Source: Pseudomonadota bacterium (lineage in GTDB: Bacteria > Pseudomonadota > Gammaproteobacteria > Xanthomonadales > Rhodanobacteraceae). From it: DNA of 7,896 nt. Shown in pieces: positions 5,890-7,896 of the stretch (within the stretch, counting starts at the first letter, position 1; each line of letters opens with the position of its first letter). The position numbers and the translations under genes were made by a program. The DNA lies in NCBI GenBank assembly GCA_021777635.1, contig JAJYDI010000094.1, forward strand, positions 1 through 7,896. Reading direction: 5' to 3'. Below the pieces are notes generated by a model, which made no database searches, had not been told where the DNA came from, and saw nothing but the letters and a program-made list of their open reading frames with translations.

Positions 5890-6854
5890 TCGAGGTGCTG
5901 GCGCCCGGGCTGTTGACCAGCCTGCAGGATCGCGGTCGGCCCGGACTGGCGCATCTCGGCATCGGGCGCGCCGGCGCCGCGGACCTGCCCGCGCTGCGCC
6001 TGGCCCAGGCACTGGTCGGCAATCCGCCCGATGCCTGCGCGCTGGAGATCACCCTGACCGGGCCGACCCTGCGCCTGCACCGCGACGCCGAGATCGCGCT
6101 CACCGGCGCACCGGTCGCTGCCGAATCGGACGGCCGCGCGCTGCCTGGCTGGACGCCGCTGCGACTGCGGGCGGGCAGCGTGCTGCGACTCGGCGGCATG
6201 CGCCACGGCTGCCGCAGCTATCTGGCCGTGCGCGGCGGCATCGATGTCGCGGCGGTGCTGGGCAGCCGCAGCCAGGATCTCAACGCCGGCCTCGGCCCGC
6301 TGGGCGGCCGCGCGCTGCGCGCCGGCGACCGGCTGCCGCTGGGCGCGATGGATGCGTTCGCTGGCGCTGCCGATCACGCGGCCTGGTCGCTCGATCCGCG
6401 ACCCTGGTTCGACGGCGCCGCGGCACGACCGCTGCGGCTGCTGGCGGGTACCCACGGCGGCCTGCTCGATGCCGCCTCGCGCGAGGCGCTGTTCGCCGCC
6501 CCGTTTCGCATCGCCGCCGCCTCCAACCGCGTCGGCTGCCGGCTGGACGGAACGCGACTCGCGCTACTTGCGCCGCTGGAGCTGGTCTCGGAAGGCGTCG
6601 TCGCCGGCACCGTGCAGCTGCCACCCAACGGCCAGCCCATCGTGCTGTTTTGCGAGCATCCGGTCAGCGGCGGCTATCCGCGCATCGGCCAGCTGGCCGC
6701 GGTCGATCTGCCGCGCCTGGCGCAGCGGCGGCCCGGCGATGCGCTACGCTTCGCGCCGATCGACGCCGGCGAGGCCGCGCGTCTGCTGGAAGCCCGCGAA
6801 CAGCGCCTGGCGCGCATGGAAACCGCGATCGCACGTCGCCGAGCCGCATCATGA
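5886..6854 (+). CDS. pxpC: 5-oxoprolinase subunit PxpC (biotin-dependent carboxyltransferase / AHS2 family)
   Basis: A 322-residue protein of the AHS2/KipA family, the partner of PxpB in 5-oxoprolinase. Landmarks: TSLQDRGRPGLAHLG (11-25), SYLAVRGGID (111-120), LGSRSQDLNAGLG (125-137), SNRVGCRLDG (213-222) and SEGVVAGTVQLPPNGQPIVL (234-253). After this, most relatives read close to MADxQTTGGYPRIG. Here the segment is FCEHPVSGGYPRIG (255-268), so the usual Asp-x-Gln-Thr part is changed while GGYPRIG is kept. The ATG at 5886 overlaps the pxpB stop and has GGAG (5874-5877) 8 nt upstream. The pxpA start overlaps its stop. The tail (about 295-322) is a charged helix. The cognate of a biotin carboxylase is not implied: no biotin domain is present. 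Confidence 0.95.
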   Translation: MIEVLAPGLLTSLQDRGRPGLAHLGIGRAGAADLPALRLAQALVGNPPDACALEITLTGPTLRLHRDAEIALTGAPVAAESDGRALPGWTPLRLRAGSVLRLGGMRHGCRSYLAVRGGIDVAAVLGSRSQDLNAGLGPLGGRALRAGDRLPLGAMDAFAGAADHAAWSLDPRPWFDGAAARPLRLLAGTHGGLLDAASREALFAAPFRIAAASNRVGCRLDGTRLALLAPLELVSEGVVAGTVQLPPNGQPIVLFCEHPVSGGYPRIGQLAAVDLPRLAQRRPGDALRFAPIDAGEAARLLEAREQRLARMETAIARRRAAS

Positions 6855-7630
6855 CCCGCATCCTCGACCTCAACTGCGATCTCGGCGAGTCCTTCGGCGC
6901 CTGGCGCCTGGGCGACGACGCCGGCGTGCTGCCGCATGTCAGCTCGGCCAACATCGCCTGCGGTTTCCATGCCGGCGACCCGCGGACGATGCAGGCCACC
7001 GTCGCATCGGCGCTCGCGCATGGGGTCGCACTTGGCGCGCAGCCCGGCTGGCCGGACCTGGTCGGCTTCGGCCGCCGCGCGCTGGCGGCCACGCCCGCCG
7101 AAACCCATGCGCTGGTGCTGTACCAGATCGGCGCGCTGGCCGCGTTCGCGCGCGCTGCCGGTGCGCGCCTGGCGCACGTCAAGCCGCACGGCGCGCTCTA
7201 CAACCAGGCCGCGCGCGACCGCGCGCTGGCCGACGCCGTCGCGCAGGCGGTGCGCGATTTCGACCCGCGCCTGATCCTGTTCGGCCTGGCCGGCAGCGCC
7301 CTGATCGAGGCCGGGCGTGCGCTGGGTCTGACGGTCGCGCGCGAGGCCTTCGCCGACCGCCGCTACCAGGCGGACGGATCGCTGACGCCGCGCGACCAGC
7401 CCGGCGCTGTGATCGACGACGTCGCTGCCGCCGTGGCGCAGGCGCTGCGGATCGCAACCCGCGGCGAGGCGATCGCGATCGACGGCGCGCGCATCGCGAT
7501 CGCCGCCGACACGCTGTGCGTGCACGGCGACCGCCCCGATGCGGCCGAGTTTGCCCGTCGCCTGCGGCAGGCGCTGGAAGCAGCCGGCGTGCAGGTCGGC
7601 GCAGCATCCGCGCCCGGTCCGCGCCCATGA
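6851..7630 (+). CDS. pxpA: 5-oxoprolinase subunit PxpA (LamB/YcsF family)
   Basis: A 259-residue LamB/YcsF-family protein, the third 5-oxoprolinase subunit, with a barrel fold related to polysaccharide deacetylases. Landmarks: DLNCDLGES (6-14), SSANIACGFHAGDP (31-44), VGFGRRAL (71-78), HVKPHGALYNQAA (109-121), FGLAGSALI (144-152), EAFADRRYQADGSL (165-178) and TLCVHGD (221-227). The loop that in E. coli reads GAHPSFPD is GAQPGWPD here (62-69), so His is replaced by Gln at 64; I recall Gln at this place in some actinobacterial relatives, so activity is likely kept. With PxpB and PxpC it converts 5-oxoproline, a spontaneous product of glutamine and glutathione turnover, to glutamate. The start overlaps pxpC by ATGA and the stop overlaps the DUF969 gene the same way. 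The last ten residues (AASAPGPRP region) are low-complexity. Confidence 0.96.
   Translation: MTRILDLNCDLGESFGAWRLGDDAGVLPHVSSANIACGFHAGDPRTMQATVASALAHGVALGAQPGWPDLVGFGRRALAATPAETHALVLYQIGALAAFARAAGARLAHVKPHGALYNQAARDRALADAVAQAVRDFDPRLILFGLAGSALIEAGRALGLTVAREAFADRRYQADGSLTPRDQPGAVIDDVAAAVAQALRIATRGEAIAIDGARIAIAADTLCVHGDRPDAAEFARRLRQALEAAGVQVGAASAPGPRP
7468..7504. repeat. 12-bp perfect inverted repeat inside pxpA
   Basis: GGCGATCGCGAT at 7468-7479 is the exact reverse complement of ATCGCGATCGCC at 7493-7504, with a 13-nt GC-only spacer apart from one A. The arms encode the similar peptides EAIAID and RIAIAA, so the symmetry may follow from codon choice. It could still form a stable hairpin in mRNA. 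Confidence 0.6.
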
Positions 7631-7896
7631 ACTACTGGCCGCTGCTGGGCGTGGCGGTGGTGATCGCCGGCTTCGTGCGCCGCGACAACCCGGTGCTGGT
7701 GGTGGTCGCGGCCGGCGTGGTCAGCGGCCTGGCCGCAGGCTTCAGCGTGCCCGAGTTGCTTGGCCTGCTTGGCACCAGCTTCGTCTCCAATCGCGCGCTG
7801 CTGCTGTACGCGCTGACCCTGCCGGCGATCGGCGTACTGGAACGCGCCGGGCTGCGCGAACACGCCGCGCGCTGGATCGGCAGCCTGCGCGGCCTG
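7627..7896 (+). CDS. DUF969 family membrane protein, N-terminal part (runs off the right edge)
   Basis: The first 90 codons of an integral membrane protein, beginning MNYWPLLGVAVVIAGF. Hydrophobic helices are visible at about 4-17, 22-40 and 57-72. The segments NPVLVVVAAGVVSGLAAG (21-38), VSNRALLLYALTLPAIGVLER (53-73) and GLREHAARWI (75-84) match the N-terminal half of the DUF969 family as I know it. DUF969 proteins usually come with a second membrane protein, DUF979, and often with pyroglutamyl peptidase, both of which would lie beyond this edge. The start overlaps the pxpA stop by ATGA, so it is translationally coupled to the 5-oxoprolinase. That makes it a good candidate for part of a 5-oxoproline transporter, by context only. 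The C-terminal part is not in the window. Confidence 0.85.
   Translation, partial: MNYWPLLGVAVVIAGFVRRDNPVLVVVAAGVVSGLAAGFSVPELLGLLGTSFVSNRALLLYALTLPAIGVLERAGLREHAARWIGSLRGL

Noticed and set aside
4666..6012. A 448-codon open frame on the minus strand opposite the HIT and pxpB genes
   Set aside because: It overlaps clearly identified genes, has Arg/Ala/Gln-rich composition and no domain; it is a shadow of high third-position GC.
5840..6850. Long in-frame extension upstream of pxpA covering pxpC in another frame
   Set aside because: The extension is Arg/Pro-rich and antagonistic to the pxpC frame. The true PxpA N-terminus (MTRILDLNCDLGES) begins at ATG 6851.
7030..7510. Repeated GCGATCGC-type octamers in pxpA as uptake or methylation signals
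   Set aside because: They occur where codons for Ala-Ile-Ala favour them in GC-rich DNA and are not seen at intergenic sites in this window.
5886..7630. Urea amidolyase or biotin-dependent carboxyltransferase complex
   Set aside because: No biotin carboxylase, biotinyl domain or amidase gene is present, and the LamB/YcsF subunit next to the two AHS subunits identifies 5-oxoprolinase.

Overview
The window is a GC-rich stretch of bacterial chromosome. Protein features (a full-length RimO close to the E. coli version, a DUF969 protein next to 5-oxoprolinase genes, short gaps, many ATGA stop/start overlaps) suit a high-GC gammaproteobacterium, most likely of the Xanthomonadales/Lysobacterales. 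That placement is an inference from gene content and protein style, not from a marker search. I see no insertion sequence, phage gene, CRISPR array, tRNA or rRNA.

The left half (1-3953) is read entirely from the minus strand. In transcription order it holds rimO (radical-SAM methylthiotransferase of ribosomal protein S12), a 61-residue two-helix membrane protein, a secreted LVIVD-type beta-propeller protein of 542 residues with 12 cysteines, a 98-residue three-helix membrane protein 40 nt behind it, a pair of back-to-back hairpins (129-176), and the first 26 codons of a further gene that runs off the left edge.

The right half (about 4019-7896) is read from the plus strand and looks like one operon starting at a divergent promoter region between rimO and the first gene. 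It encodes a dienelactone hydrolase-family alpha/beta hydrolase, a HIT-family protein, the three subunits of the prokaryotic ATP-dependent 5-oxoprolinase in the order pxpB-pxpC-pxpA, and the start of a DUF969 membrane protein cut by the right edge. Four of the five junctions are 4-nt ATGA overlaps and the fifth has a 5-nt gap, so translation is probably coupled throughout. PxpABC opens 5-oxoproline (pyroglutamate) to glutamate using ATP; the membrane protein coupled to it is a plausible part of a 5-oxoproline uptake system, which is an inference from context.

Nothing here is clearly a new system. The most interesting leads are the uncharacterised secreted propeller with its small membrane partner, the DUF969 gene fused translationally to the 5-oxoprolinase operon, and the REP-like hairpin pair. 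Non-coding stretches are all shorter than 170 nt.
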